From NCBI GenBank assembly GCA_018396535.1, contig JAGTQC010000005.1:94523-158522 (forward strand): a DNA stretch of 64,000 nucleotides, written 5' to 3'. The notes under the pieces were generated by a model. That model searched no databases, was not told the DNA's origin, and saw only the letters and a program-made list of their open reading frames with translations. Shown here in pieces: positions 16,770 through 24,830 of the stretch (the stretch's first letter is position 1; every line of letters begins with the position of its first letter). Made by a program: the position numbers and the translations under genes. Origin of the DNA: Candidatus Bathyarchaeota archaeon (GTDB lineage Archaea; Thermoproteota; CALKCG01; B24; DRYS01).

Positions 16770-18776
16770 TTGGTATTCATCTTTGGTGTAGACTATTATC
16801 CTGAGCATTGGCCTAGGAGTAGATGGGATATCGATGCCGAGCTTATGTCTGAGTTATGCTTTAACACCGTACGTCTAGCAGAGTTTTCTTGGAGTAGGAT
16901 AGAGCCTAGGGATGGTGTATATGATTTCGGATGGTTAGATGAAGCTATCGATATACTAGCTAAGAAGGGTATAAGGGTTATACTAGGTACTCCTACCGCA
17001 GCTCCTCCACCATGGCTTATAAGAAAGTATCCAGATATCCTACGTATAGATCCTAACGGTATTAGAGCTCCCGCTGGGACTAGGAGGAATTACTGTCCGA
17101 ATAATCCAAACTATATAATGCATACTAAGAGGATAGTCGAGAGGATGGCTTCGCACTATAAGGATAACCCTCATATCATCGGCTGGCAGATAGATAATGA
17201 ATTCGGGATAGATCCATGCTACTGTGATAACTGTATAGAAGCTTTTAGAAGCTGGTTGAGGGAGAAGTATCGGGATATAGATTTACTGAATAAGTTTTGG
17301 GGCTCCATATTTTGGAGTCAGGAGTATAGGGATTGGGGTGAGATACAGCCACCTAAGCCTCCTTTGGATATGCAGAATCCTAGTCTATGCCTTGATTGGC
17401 ATAGATTCATGAATGATTCATGGGTGAGCTACCAGAAAATACAGGTGAATATTATCCGTAGGATCGCACCCCATCATATAGTCACGCATAATCTTATGGG
17501 GTTGTATAAGGAGCTCGACTACTTTAAACTAGCTGAACCGCTGGATGTAGTCTCGTTCGATTACTATCCTAAGCGTAGTCTAACCGTAGACTATGCGAGG
17601 GGGGCTATGGCTCACGATGTTATGCGTAGTTTAAAGAAGAAGGGTTACTGGGTTATGGAGCTTCAAAGTGGAGCTATAAAAGCTCCTATGGCTCCTATAC
17701 CTAAACCTGGTGAGATAAGGCTTTGGACTTTCCAATCGGTGGCAAGGGGGGCTGATGGAATACTATACTTTAGATGGAGATCTTGTAGGTTTGGAGCTGA
17801 AGAGTATTGGCACGGTATCTTAGATCATGATGGTATTCCTAGAAGGAGGTTCTCAGAGGTTAAGAAGGTATCGGAGGATCTTAGGAAGGTGGCTCCGTAT
17901 ATAGAGGGCACGATAGTTAAGCCTGAGATAGCCTTCACCCTAGTCTACGATAGCATCTGGGCTTGGGATCTAGAATTAACTTATGGTGGAAGAAATTATT
18001 ATGGTCTAGGCTCATGGGATCCAGCTCTGGATGTATATAGAGCGTTATACTCTAGGAATCTACCAGTGGATTTTGTCAACCCATATAGAGATGATCTATC
18101 TAGGTATAGGATCGTCTTCGCACCCCCACTCATCCTTATGGATAAGCATATAGAGGATCGTTTAAGAAGCTATGTCAGTGATGGGGGTATACTAGTAGCG
18201 GTACCTAGAACCGGGGTGAAGGATTGGAATAACGTTATAGTCGATTCTACACTACCAGGTGGTTTATCTGATGTATTCGGTATAAATCTGGAGGAGTATA
18301 CTGGTCTACCAGATGAGAGTAGAGTATACGTAGAGATGGATGAAGCTATCTTCGGTAAGAAGGTGGTGGGATCGGGTAGGTGCTGGGCTGAGATGTTAGC
18401 ATCTAGGGGAGCTGATATTATCGCATACTATAGATCCGGTATATATGATGGAAGGCCTGCTATAGCTATGAATAGGTATGGTAGAGGTATCGCCATATAT
18501 ATCGGATCGTTTCTAGATACGAGTAGCTATATACCGCTGATAGATTGGTTGATTAGGATAGCTGATGTTAAGCCTATTCTACACCCGCTAGATGGGGTTG
18601 AAGCTATCGAGAGGATAGGTTCTGAAGGTAGGGTTGTATTCGTGTTAAACTATAATGAAAACTCGGTTAGCATACATCTAGAGGAGGAGTATCTAGATAT
18701 TTTAGCCGGAGGAAGTGTTCGTGGAGATATAGGGGTCGACGGGTTGGATGTTAAGATACTTAGATCATCGAGTTAA
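16770..18776 (+). CDS. GH42 beta-galactosidase
   Basis: A 668-residue family-42 glycoside hydrolase. The N-terminal barrel begins DYYPEHWPRSRWDID. The acid/base glutamate is in GWQIDNEFGID, and the nucleophile glutamate is in YWVMELQSGA. The family's structural zinc cysteines are visible (NYCPNN and the cluster PCYCDNC). The middle domain is a class-I-amidotransferase-like trimerisation fold, followed by a small beta domain (VFVLNYNENSVSIHL). The start is TTG. There is no signal peptide, so the enzyme should act on imported galactosides. It converges on the GH29 gene 14 bases away, which suggests a shared glycan-use locus though on opposite strands. Confidence 0.93.
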   Translation: MVFIFGVDYYPEHWPRSRWDIDAELMSELCFNTVRLAEFSWSRIEPRDGVYDFGWLDEAIDILAKKGIRVILGTPTAAPPPWLIRKYPDILRIDPNGIRAPAGTRRNYCPNNPNYIMHTKRIVERMASHYKDNPHIIGWQIDNEFGIDPCYCDNCIEAFRSWLREKYRDIDLLNKFWGSIFWSQEYRDWGEIQPPKPPLDMQNPSLCLDWHRFMNDSWVSYQKIQVNIIRRIAPHHIVTHNLMGLYKELDYFKLAEPLDVVSFDYYPKRSLTVDYARGAMAHDVMRSLKKKGYWVMELQSGAIKAPMAPIPKPGEIRLWTFQSVARGADGILYFRWRSCRFGAEEYWHGILDHDGIPRRRFSEVKKVSEDLRKVAPYIEGTIVKPEIAFTLVYDSIWAWDLELTYGGRNYYGLGSWDPALDVYRALYSRNLPVDFVNPYRDDLSRYRIVFAPPLILMDKHIEDRLRSYVSDGGILVAVPRTGVKDWNNVIVDSTLPGGLSDVFGINLEEYTGLPDESRVYVEMDEAIFGKKVVGSGRCWAEMLASRGADIIAYYRSGIYDGRPAIAMNRYGRGIAIYIGSFLDTSSYIPLIDWLIRIADVKPILHPLDGVEAIERIGSEGRVVFVLNYNENSVSIHLEEEYLDILAGGSVRGDIGVDGLDVKILRSSS

Positions 18777-18790
18777 ACCCAACCCCTCAT

Positions 18791-20056
18791 CTATACATAC
18801 TCCTCTACCACTATGACTGTATCTATAGGATCTAAAGGTTTCTCAGGTACCTCTACTACCAGATCTTTTCCATCCCATCTATAGGTTAATCCTCCATTAT
18901 CTTGAGCTGCTAGTAGGTATACCTCTCTAGGTTCAATCCTCCCCTCTACATCGAATATTCTAAGCTCCCTATCCCAGGGCCATCCGAATACATGTATATA
19001 GAGTTTACCATATCTATATGTACACCTATACGGCGCATCGCTAGGTATATCGAAGGGTGCTGCTCCAGCACCGTAGATGCTTTCTCCATTCTTCCTAAGC
19101 CATCTACCTACCTCGAGTAGTATATCTACTGATGGTTTCGGTATCTCCCCTTCAGCAGTAGGCCCTACGTTGAGTAGTAGATTTCCACCCTTACCTACGA
19201 CTTCTACAAGTATTTGTATAACTCTACCTGGAGACTTCCAGTTATGATCGTAGCTTTTATAACCCCATGTATCGTTAAGGGTCATAGGTACCTCCCAATC
19301 ATCATCTATCTTTCTATCTGGTATCTGGTTATCGCCCATCGATATATAGTCAGCTAAACCTCTAGAAGGTATGGTAGGTCTACCTATCCTACCACCTATA
19401 CGTCCGCTTATGATAGTCTCTGGAGATATTCTGCGAACTAGATCTCTAAGCTCGCGTGCAAGCTCAGGTATGGGGGTAGTTATATCGAACCATAATACTG
19501 CTACAGGCTTATATTTCGTTAGAAGTTCTTCGACTTGCGGCTCCACATACTCCCTGAAGTATCTTGTAAAATTTTGCTTCGATATATCGTAATCCCAATC
19601 GTTACCCATACCATCTGGATGATGCCAATCCAGCGTCTGAGAGTAGTAGAATCCAAGCTTCATACCCTCCATCCTACAAGCTTCTGCAAGCTCTTTAAGA
19701 GGATCTCTTCTAAACGGGGTTGCCTTAACGATATTATAGTCAGTATACCTTGTATCGAACATACAGAACCCATCATGATGTTTAGCCGTTATAACGATAT
19801 ACTTCATACCTGCATCCCTAGCTATATGAACCCATTCTCTAGCGTTGAACTTGGTAGGGTTGAATCTCTCTGCAAGCTTCTCATACTCTCTCACAGGTAT
19901 CCTAGCATTATACATTATCCATTCACCTATACCAGATATACACCTACCCCTCCACACACCAGCAGGTATAGCGTATAAACCCCAGTGTATGAACATACCG
20001 AATCTAGCTTCACGCCACCAAGCCATACGTCTATCCCTTTCGCATATATGCTCCAT
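18791..20056 (-). CDS. GH29 alpha-L-fucosidase
   Basis: A family-29 alpha-L-fucosidase of 421 residues from the ATG at 20056; the track starts four codons earlier at 20068. Motifs in order are RFGMFIHWGLYAIPAG, ITAKHHDGFCMFDT, YYSQTLDWHHPDG and AVLWFDITT. The last contains the aspartate nucleophile (usually xLWFDG). GNLLLNVGPTAEGEIP closes the barrel. A C-terminal beta domain follows (YGKLYIHVFGWPWDREL). There is no signal peptide. With GH42 next door this fits degradation of fucosylated galactosides. The upstream 120 bases are shared with the divergent CaCA exchanger. Confidence 0.92.
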   Translation of the reverse strand: MEHICERDRRMAWWREARFGMFIHWGLYAIPAGVWRGRCISGIGEWIMYNARIPVREYEKLAERFNPTKFNAREWVHIARDAGMKYIVITAKHHDGFCMFDTRYTDYNIVKATPFRRDPLKELAEACRMEGMKLGFYYSQTLDWHHPDGMGNDWDYDISKQNFTRYFREYVEPQVEELLTKYKPVAVLWFDITTPIPELARELRDLVRRISPETIISGRIGGRIGRPTIPSRGLADYISMGDNQIPDRKIDDDWEVPMTLNDTWGYKSYDHNWKSPGRVIQILVEVVGKGGNLLLNVGPTAEGEIPKPSVDILLEVGRWLRKNGESIYGAGAAPFDIPSDAPYRCTYRYGKLYIHVFGWPWDRELRIFDVEGRIEPREVYLLAAQDNGGLTYRWDGKDLVVEVPEKPLDPIDTVIVVEEYV

Positions 20057-20177
20057 TATAACCACCACTGATAGCTAGCGTAATGTAATCTTCATAAGAT
20101 TTTCGAGATAGCTGAGTCTATATGGGATAATATTTATATAATACACCCATGTTACTACTGTTTTTCCTCAGCTAGGT

Positions 20178-21155
20178 TTGTGGGATTTAATATACGGGTT
20201 TACATGCATACTTGGAGGCATAACCCTCCTATACATGAGCTCGGGTAGGGTCGTCGGATATGCGTCTAGGCTAGCATACATTCTAAACCTGAGTAAGATA
20301 TACCTCGGAATGGGTATCATTGCCTTCATAACAGCTCTACCAGAGTTGATAACCTCTGTAGTAGCAGCTACATACGGTGCCTCACCCCATATGGCGTTAG
20401 GTGATGTGGTTGGCTCAAACATATACAATGTACTAGTTGTTATAGGTGTATGTGGGCTAGCTAAGAAGAGATTAAACGTGGATCGCTATGCTTTAAGAAA
20501 GGAAGCTTCGATTATGCTAATCCTATCCACCACCCTTACTCTACTACTCCTCCTAACGCGTAGGTTAACCTCATGGATATCATCCATATTCCTACTAGTA
20601 TACCCAATCTACCTGTACCGCTCTATAAGATCTATAAATAGGAATGAACTACTAGCTAATGGAGGCTGTAGACATGGTAAACATAGATGTGAAGCTATCG
20701 GCTATCTAGCTATGATGATAGCTTATGGTTTAATCCTTGTAACCGGTGCATACATACTAGTATACGGTGCTATGGTTATAACAGATACCTTAAGGTTAAG
20801 TCACCTATACGTTGGTATGAATATACTATCATTAGGATGTACAATTCCAGAAATAGCTGTCTCTATAACCGCAACGTTTAAGGATGAATACGATATAGCC
20901 TTCGGAAATGTTATAGGAGATAATATAATAACAATAACATTAGTGCTAGGTATAATAGGTTTAATAGCTCAACCAGAAGTTACTCTAAGAGATATAATAT
21001 TCACTATGCCATTCATGATATTTGTAATAATTTTAGTCTTAATCATAAATGAATACTTTAAAAACATTGAGAAAATACCTGGATTAGCTATAATAGCACT
21101 AACCATAGCATTATACATTCTAGAAACAATATTCTTTCATACATCTATCTTGTAG
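20178..21155 (+). CDS. CaCA-family sodium/calcium exchanger-like membrane protein
   Basis: A 325-residue multi-pass membrane protein of the Ca2+/cation antiporter family. Two inverted alpha-repeats are visible. The first is FITALPELITSVVAATYGASP with GDVVGSNIYNVLVVIG. The second is SLGCTIPEIAVSITATFKDEYDIAFGNVIGDNIITITLVLG. The second has GDN where GSN is usual, keeping the acidic PE motif. About ten hydrophobic helices flank a loop near residue 165-175. The start is TTG. The substrate (Ca2+ or another cation) cannot be told. It borders the decayed Mg2+-ATPase on its 3' side. Confidence 0.88.
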   Translation: MWDLIYGFTCILGGITLLYMSSGRVVGYASRLAYILNLSKIYLGMGIIAFITALPELITSVVAATYGASPHMALGDVVGSNIYNVLVVIGVCGLAKKRLNVDRYALRKEASIMLILSTTLTLLLLLTRRLTSWISSIFLLVYPIYLYRSIRSINRNELLANGGCRHGKHRCEAIGYLAMMIAYGLILVTGAYILVYGAMVITDTLRLSHLYVGMNILSLGCTIPEIAVSITATFKDEYDIAFGNVIGDNIITITLVLGIIGLIAQPEVTLRDIIFTMPFMIFVIILVLIINEYFKNIEKIPGLAIIALTIALYILETIFFHTSIL

Positions 21156-21173
21156 TATATACGTTACATCATT

Positions 21174-21650
21174 GAGATAACGAACGTTGCAAATGAATCT
21201 ACAGATATATTTCTCTTACAGAACGATTTACGTGTACTTTACGATGAGGTTTTAGAAGGTAGAAAAACATTAGGTAATACCGTGAATGTATTATGATGAG
21301 TGTAAGCTCAAACTTCGGTAACAAGTTCAGTGTTGCCGAGCTTCACTATTCCTACTTATGCTTCCGGTACAGATACTGCTTAATAGCATACCCTATGGCT
21401 TCTCCTAGCCGACAATACCTATAGATGAAGTTGACTATAAAGCCTAATAAAGTAGGATATAAAATTCATTAAACTGTTCATGATTTATCTCAGACCAGTC
21501 AGTTCTCTACCCAGCTCTATAACATTCTTATAATGCTTTTCATTTCCCACTCTTCTAAACAGCTATTCTAGACATCTGGTTTATCGAATTCTCGCTTCAC
21601 AAACCATCTTAATCTTTGCTATTAGAACAAACAAGACGCCGATAACATTA
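21174..21650 (+). pseudogene. Decayed C-terminal part of a Mg2+-transporting P-type ATPase (MgtA/MgtB type)
   Basis: This is a broken fragment recognisable only across frames. In order I read NVANESTDIFLLQNDLRVL and LEGRKTLGNTVN (ends at TGA near 21296), then MSVSSNFGNKFSVAEL in another frame, then LFLLMLPVQILLNSIPYG and PIDEVDYKA in a third. Later come KFIKLFMIYLRPVSS, and ILASQTILIFAIRTNK. These follow the order of the C-terminal membrane domain of MgtA-type ATPases (ADIxLLxxDL, EGRxxxGN, SSNFGN, LPxQILL, QTLVIFxIRT). At least three frameshifts and several stops are present, and the P-type catalytic domains are absent. It is clearly non-functional. Confidence 0.82.
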
Positions 21651-22149
21651 GCTGAAGCTACTAAAAGCTGGCTCCACAAAAGATATAGCTATCGTTTAAA
21701 ACAAACACCTATTCCGCCTAAGATGATCGGAATATACCTTACAAAAACTATGAGACTCATCCAAAATGTTATCGCTACTATCTTTCTAAACTCAGAAGAT
21801 GAAATATCGATCGACTCTTTCTAGAAGATCTGTAGAGAAGCATAGAATACCCGCCTAACCACTACCAAATAATTCACGTTTTATAAGGAAGATAAAGTTA
21901 ATGCTATACCTTACAGAGCCTAAGAATATTATGGGAAGCATGAAGCTTAGCTTATTTTAAAATATGTAGACATCTACCAAAACAAATTGTAGAGAATGTG
22001 AAGAACAAGAATATCTTCCATCAAAATCAAACTCTAAAATAAGGAAGAAATACTTCAAGCTAGACGTAGTTAAAGAATTCTACTTGTTTTTCTTAGGCAT
22101 CTCTAATATACATAGATGTTATTCATAGTTTACTAAACCCTCTAAATAG
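21651..22149. other. 499-base AT-rich stretch without an intact gene
   Basis: This lies between two pseudogenes. The only coding-like piece is a plus-strand frame near 21990-22128 (CRECEEQEYLPSK, then KYFKLDVVKEFYLFFLG), which has a CxxC but no start and no family I recognise. Base composition is more AT-rich than the flanks. It is probably decayed mobile or transferred DNA. I see no terminal repeats or target-site duplication. Confidence 0.5.
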
Positions 22150-22665
22150 CTATAGTATTGGTGTTAATTTCACTTCCACCCCCTCTTCATCTGTATGAAG
22201 CTCAGCATTTAGTAGTGGTGTTTTCGGTTTTACTCCTTGGAGAAAGATTGCTCCGTATATCTCCCTGACGATTAAATGCGTGTCGGCTTTAAAGTCAGCA
22301 ATCTTGAGGTTACGCCTTAAAGCATCCTCATGAACAAAATGAGGCGGAAGGATAATGGCGCATCCTCCCTGGCTGTTACCATGTCTAGGAAACGAAACCT
22401 TCCAGTAACGTAGCCAACCACGTCTCCCTCCTCAAACTTTGGAAAAGCGTATTCAAGTGTGGCTATATCACCGCTTATGTCAATGACCCTCAGCGCTAAT
22501 CCTATCCTTTAAGATCCTCCTCTCTTCAGACCTCTCCCTTATGAGTAAGCGCTTCGTGAAAGATAGAATCCTATCTCTATTCGTGTAAAGCACAGCATAA
22601 CCATAACGCGGACACGAAACTAAGCCAAACCGAATCCACGTACCACATTTAGAGTAAAACTCCAT
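22150..22665 (-). pseudogene. Decayed zinc-ribbon protein gene with two frameshifts
   Basis: Three pieces on the minus strand form one former protein of about 170 residues. The first starts MEFYSKCGTWIRFGL and continues SCPRYGYAVLYTNR (22480-22665). The second is LALRVIDISGDIATLEYAF through GRFRFLDM. The third runs GGCAIILPPHFVHEDALRRN to VEVKLTPIL and stops at 22150. The N-terminus looks like a zinc ribbon that has lost one cysteine of each pair to tyrosine (YSKCG, PRYG). Codon use (GCC, GAC, CTC) differs from neighbours. The family is unknown to me. The ORF track shows only the first piece. Confidence 0.7.
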
Positions 22666-22707
22666 ACCCAGCTACTCAGAACAAAATTATTCGTAAAGGG
22701 TCGAACC

Positions 22708-22932
22708 CTAAAATTTCATTATTTCATCTGAAAATTGCTTAAGATTTATTTTTAACTTTTCATAGTATTCTCTACCTTTCTCGGTTATTTCCCATATTTC
22801 CAGAGAGGTATCCTTTCCTATATATCCTTCATTTATCAGCTTCCATCTTCCCCACCTTATATGGTTCACGCATCTATTTTCTTTGACCGAGAGCAACATT
22901 TCAAGATCCTTTAGCTTAAGCTTATTTTTCAT
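22708..22932 (-). CDS. Small winged-helix protein (Mrr N-terminal-like)
   Basis: A 74-residue protein with an intact frame inside the decayed region. The segment NHIRWGRWKLINEGYIGKD followed by LEIWEITEKGREYYEKL has the recognition-helix and wing pattern of the winged-helix domain found at the N-terminus of Mrr-type restriction enzymes and in stand-alone archaeal regulators. No nuclease domain is attached or adjacent. It may be a surviving regulator of a former integrated element or a truncated gene. Whether it is expressed cannot be told. Confidence 0.55.
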   Translation of the reverse strand: MKNKLKLKDLEMLLSVKENRCVNHIRWGRWKLINEGYIGKDTSLEIWEITEKGREYYEKLKINLKQFSDEIMKF

Positions 22933-22997
22933 CTTCTTAAAACACCTATTATCATAGACTTGGTAACGTTAATGATATTTTACCCAGATCTATTTAA

Positions 22998-23120
22998 TCA
23001 GTTTCCTTCTCTCTTGTACACCAGATGAGAGCATACTTTTAGATTGGCAAGTATTAGTCCAGGCAGCTCTTCGTTAAAGATATTTGAGCTTGCTTTCTTC
23101 AGAATCGAGATAATATCTTT
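22998..23120 (-). pseudogene. Gene fragment of unknown type
   Basis: A coding-like minus-strand segment without a start reads KDIISILKKASSNIFNEELP followed by GLILANLKVCSHLVYKREGN and a stop. It has good amino-acid character but no recognisable family. An in-frame stop lies immediately upstream. It lies between the winged-helix gene and the integrase remnant. Confidence 0.4.
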
Positions 23121-23141
23121 CTAAATTCGCATATCAAGCTC

Positions 23142-23336
23142 TTAGGAAATTGAATATGTAGCCTTGGCCCTGGCGGTGGAGAGGTCGAATGGAACATGCC
23201 TAAATATTGCGCATAGGTTAGTAGCGTACTTTAGAACTCTAGCCCTAGAAAGGCCTAGGCTCTTCAAGTAGTCTATGAAGAACATTAATATTCCACCATA
23301 GGGCAACTGGCTCAGCTTAGACCTATCGGTTTCAAG
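23142..23336 (-). pseudogene. Remnant of a tyrosine-recombinase (integrase) N-terminal domain
   Basis: The minus-strand frame reads GGILMFFIDYLKSLGLSRAR and VLKYATNLCAIFRHVPFDLSTARAKAT, then a stop. This matches the SAM-like core-binding N-terminal domain of archaeal tyrosine recombinases (FLxYLKxxGLSxxRVxKYxxxL). The catalytic domain is absent, so it is a remnant. It lies about 100 bases beyond the 3' end of the tRNA-Thr, the usual place for an integrase of an element inserted in a tRNA gene. The identification rests on motif pattern only. Confidence 0.6.
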
Positions 23337-23431
23337 CCCCCCTCAACATTACGTATATCCGCATTCACACTAAACTCTGTACTCGAAGACTTGAAAAAGG
23401 AGGCTATGTAGGACTCCAGAATTAGGGGTGA

Positions 23432-23508
23432 TGGAGCCTCGGGCGGGATTCGAACCCGCGACCCGCAGCTTACGAGGCTGCTGCTCTACCAGGCTGAGCT
23501 ACCGAGGC
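23432..23508 (-). tRNA. tRNA-Thr (anticodon CGT), CCA encoded
   Basis: A full cloverleaf can be drawn on the minus strand. The acceptor is GCCTCGG/CCGAGGC, the D stem GCTC/GAGC, the anticodon stem GCAGC/GCTGC with loop CTCGTAA, and the T stem GCGGG/CCCGC with loop TTCGAAT. The anticodon CGT reads ACG (threonine). The discriminator is U, as expected for archaeal tRNA-Thr, and CCA is encoded. There is no intron. Decayed integrase sequence lies on its 3' side. Confidence 0.95.
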
Positions 23509-23907
23509 TCTATACTTTACTTCTATTTTTCGGAAATTTATTCTTTAACCCTAGCTGTGTATGAGAGTCTTGATACCGGTTCTCTATACTCTCCTTCTAT
23601 CTATAGGTATATCTACCGGTTTTCTTTTGAAGCTGGATTGTATTATGCAGTTAACTACTTCTTACTCTTTCTACAGCTTCCACCATATCTTCCATGAGGA
23701 TTCTTTGAATTCTATCCTATTATATCTAGATCCTGATCTACCCCGTTTCTCAGTAGATGAGAGTACATGTTCTCTAGAGTATCTACTTCGGAATATCCTA
23801 TCTCGATTTCTCCATTCTATTAGTCTAGGATTATCCTACTCCCAGCTAGAGTTATCTTGATCGTCGTAGGGTTATCCACTAGACCTGTCTGTACCACCAT
23901 CTAAATA
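23509..23907. other. 399-base gap, no intact gene
   Basis: This lies upstream of the tRNA-Thr. The two plus-strand ORFs in the track are pyrimidine-rich and do not look like proteins. A minus-strand piece (MEDMVEAVERVRSS, near 23660-23700) is too short to interpret. The stretch may contain the unrecognisable rest of the Gfo/Idh/MocA pseudogene that enters from 23908. Confidence 0.45.
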
Positions 23908-24282
23908 CTATTCTCGATTAATACTACTGTTTACTAAATCCTCTACTTCTTCAGCTTTATGTAGTACTAATGGTAAATATTATGATATAGTTTGATTCAT
24001 TAATACGTTTCGCATAATATATGCTTTCCATGTTTGTAAGTTTCTAAATCTATATCTCTATGGGTGTGGTGAGGTGTACATATGCATATTACACCGTGAT
24101 TGCTTAGATTGAGTATATCGTTATAGTCTACGAACCATTTTGCATTATTCCTCTCTCTTTCACTCCTAGCTAACTCTTATTTTATCACATACATCTACGA
24201 GTTTAGCATTCTCCACCCTATTTATACCATCCATATGTGTACGTCCTATGCATCTAAGCTCTACTATACTAAATCCTATCAT
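23908..24282 (-). pseudogene. Decayed Gfo/Idh/MocA oxidoreductase, N-terminal part
   Basis: Minus-strand pieces give the Rossmann N-terminus of a sugar dehydrogenase-type oxidoreductase. CIGRTHMDGINRVENAKLVDVCDK reads in one frame. After a frameshift come AKWFVDYNDILNLS, HGVICICTPHHTHRD and YKHGKHILCE. Another frameshift leads to PLVLHKAEEVEDLV. These correspond to the family's GxIGRxH, VCD, VxxxTPxxxH and GKHVLCEKP landmarks in order. The NAD-binding glycine motif is also damaged. Frameshifts and stops make it non-functional. It is downstream of the archease/PGI operon and not part of it. Confidence 0.8.
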
Positions 24283-24391
24283 AGCTATGATAGGCCTCGA
24301 TTATTCATGGATATAGGAGGTATAGTTTGGTAATACATAATCTGAATGAAGCTTGAATTCTATAGTGTTAGAGTAGGGTTGGTTAACTATT

Positions 24392-24826
24392 TTATAGATC
24401 TAGTATAAACCGTGCTTTCACACCTTCTTCATCTTTATAAACCTTCATCTGATGGTATGTTACAGCTTTGATACTAGTCTTAGATATATGTCTTCTAGGA
24501 TCGTATACTTCACCTAAGATACGTGCTCTAAGCTTATACATATCATCCTCCATACCTATATACTCTACATCTATTTTAGAAGCTAGGAATCCATCTATAT
24601 CAACCATTATTAATAGCTTCTCAAGCCAATCGTATAATAATGCTTCTAGATCCTCCCCCTCAGCTTCGATTATCCTCTCATCCCTAGGCTCGATTAGACT
24701 AGTATCAGTTATAACTTCGTAGAGAGCTAAACCTGCATTCTCGTAGCATTCTTCATAGCTTCCACCATAAGCTTCTATATAGGCATCGGCTGAATGCTCT
24801 AGGAATCTAAACCCTCCCATACCCAT
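24392..24826 (-). CDS. Archease
   Basis: A 144-residue archease, the calcium-binding small protein that promotes RtcB RNA-ligase turnover and alters tRNA methyltransferase specificity. The N-terminus GFRFLEHSADAYIEAYG carries the conserved HSAD (usually HTAD), with Asp ligands. The acidic middle (EGEDLEALLYDWLEKLL) and the closing KAVTYHQMKV..ARFILDL with the C-terminal aspartate are family landmarks. It lies 4 bases after the PGI/PMI gene, so it is probably co-transcribed with it. No rtcB is in the window. Confidence 0.94.
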   Translation of the reverse strand: MGMGGFRFLEHSADAYIEAYGGSYEECYENAGLALYEVITDTSLIEPRDERIIEAEGEDLEALLYDWLEKLLIMVDIDGFLASKIDVEYIGMEDDMYKLRARILGEVYDPRRHISKTSIKAVTYHQMKVYKDEEGVKARFILDL

Positions 24827-24830
24827 CCCT

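Noticed and set aside
21581-21822. Minus-strand membrane-protein-like frame with one internal stop
   Set aside because: It is mostly antisense to the MgtA-type ATPase remnant read on the plus strand, where ordered family motifs are much more convincing.
23428-23697. Plus-strand ORF starting MMEPRAGFEPATRSLRG
   Set aside because: Its first part is the antisense translation of tRNA-Thr, a well-known false ORF (AGFEPATRSLRGCCSTRLSYRGS), and the rest has no protein character.
23561-23860. 99-residue plus-strand ORF after the tRNA
   Set aside because: It is leucine/serine-rich from a pyrimidine-rich stretch, with no start context and no family signal.
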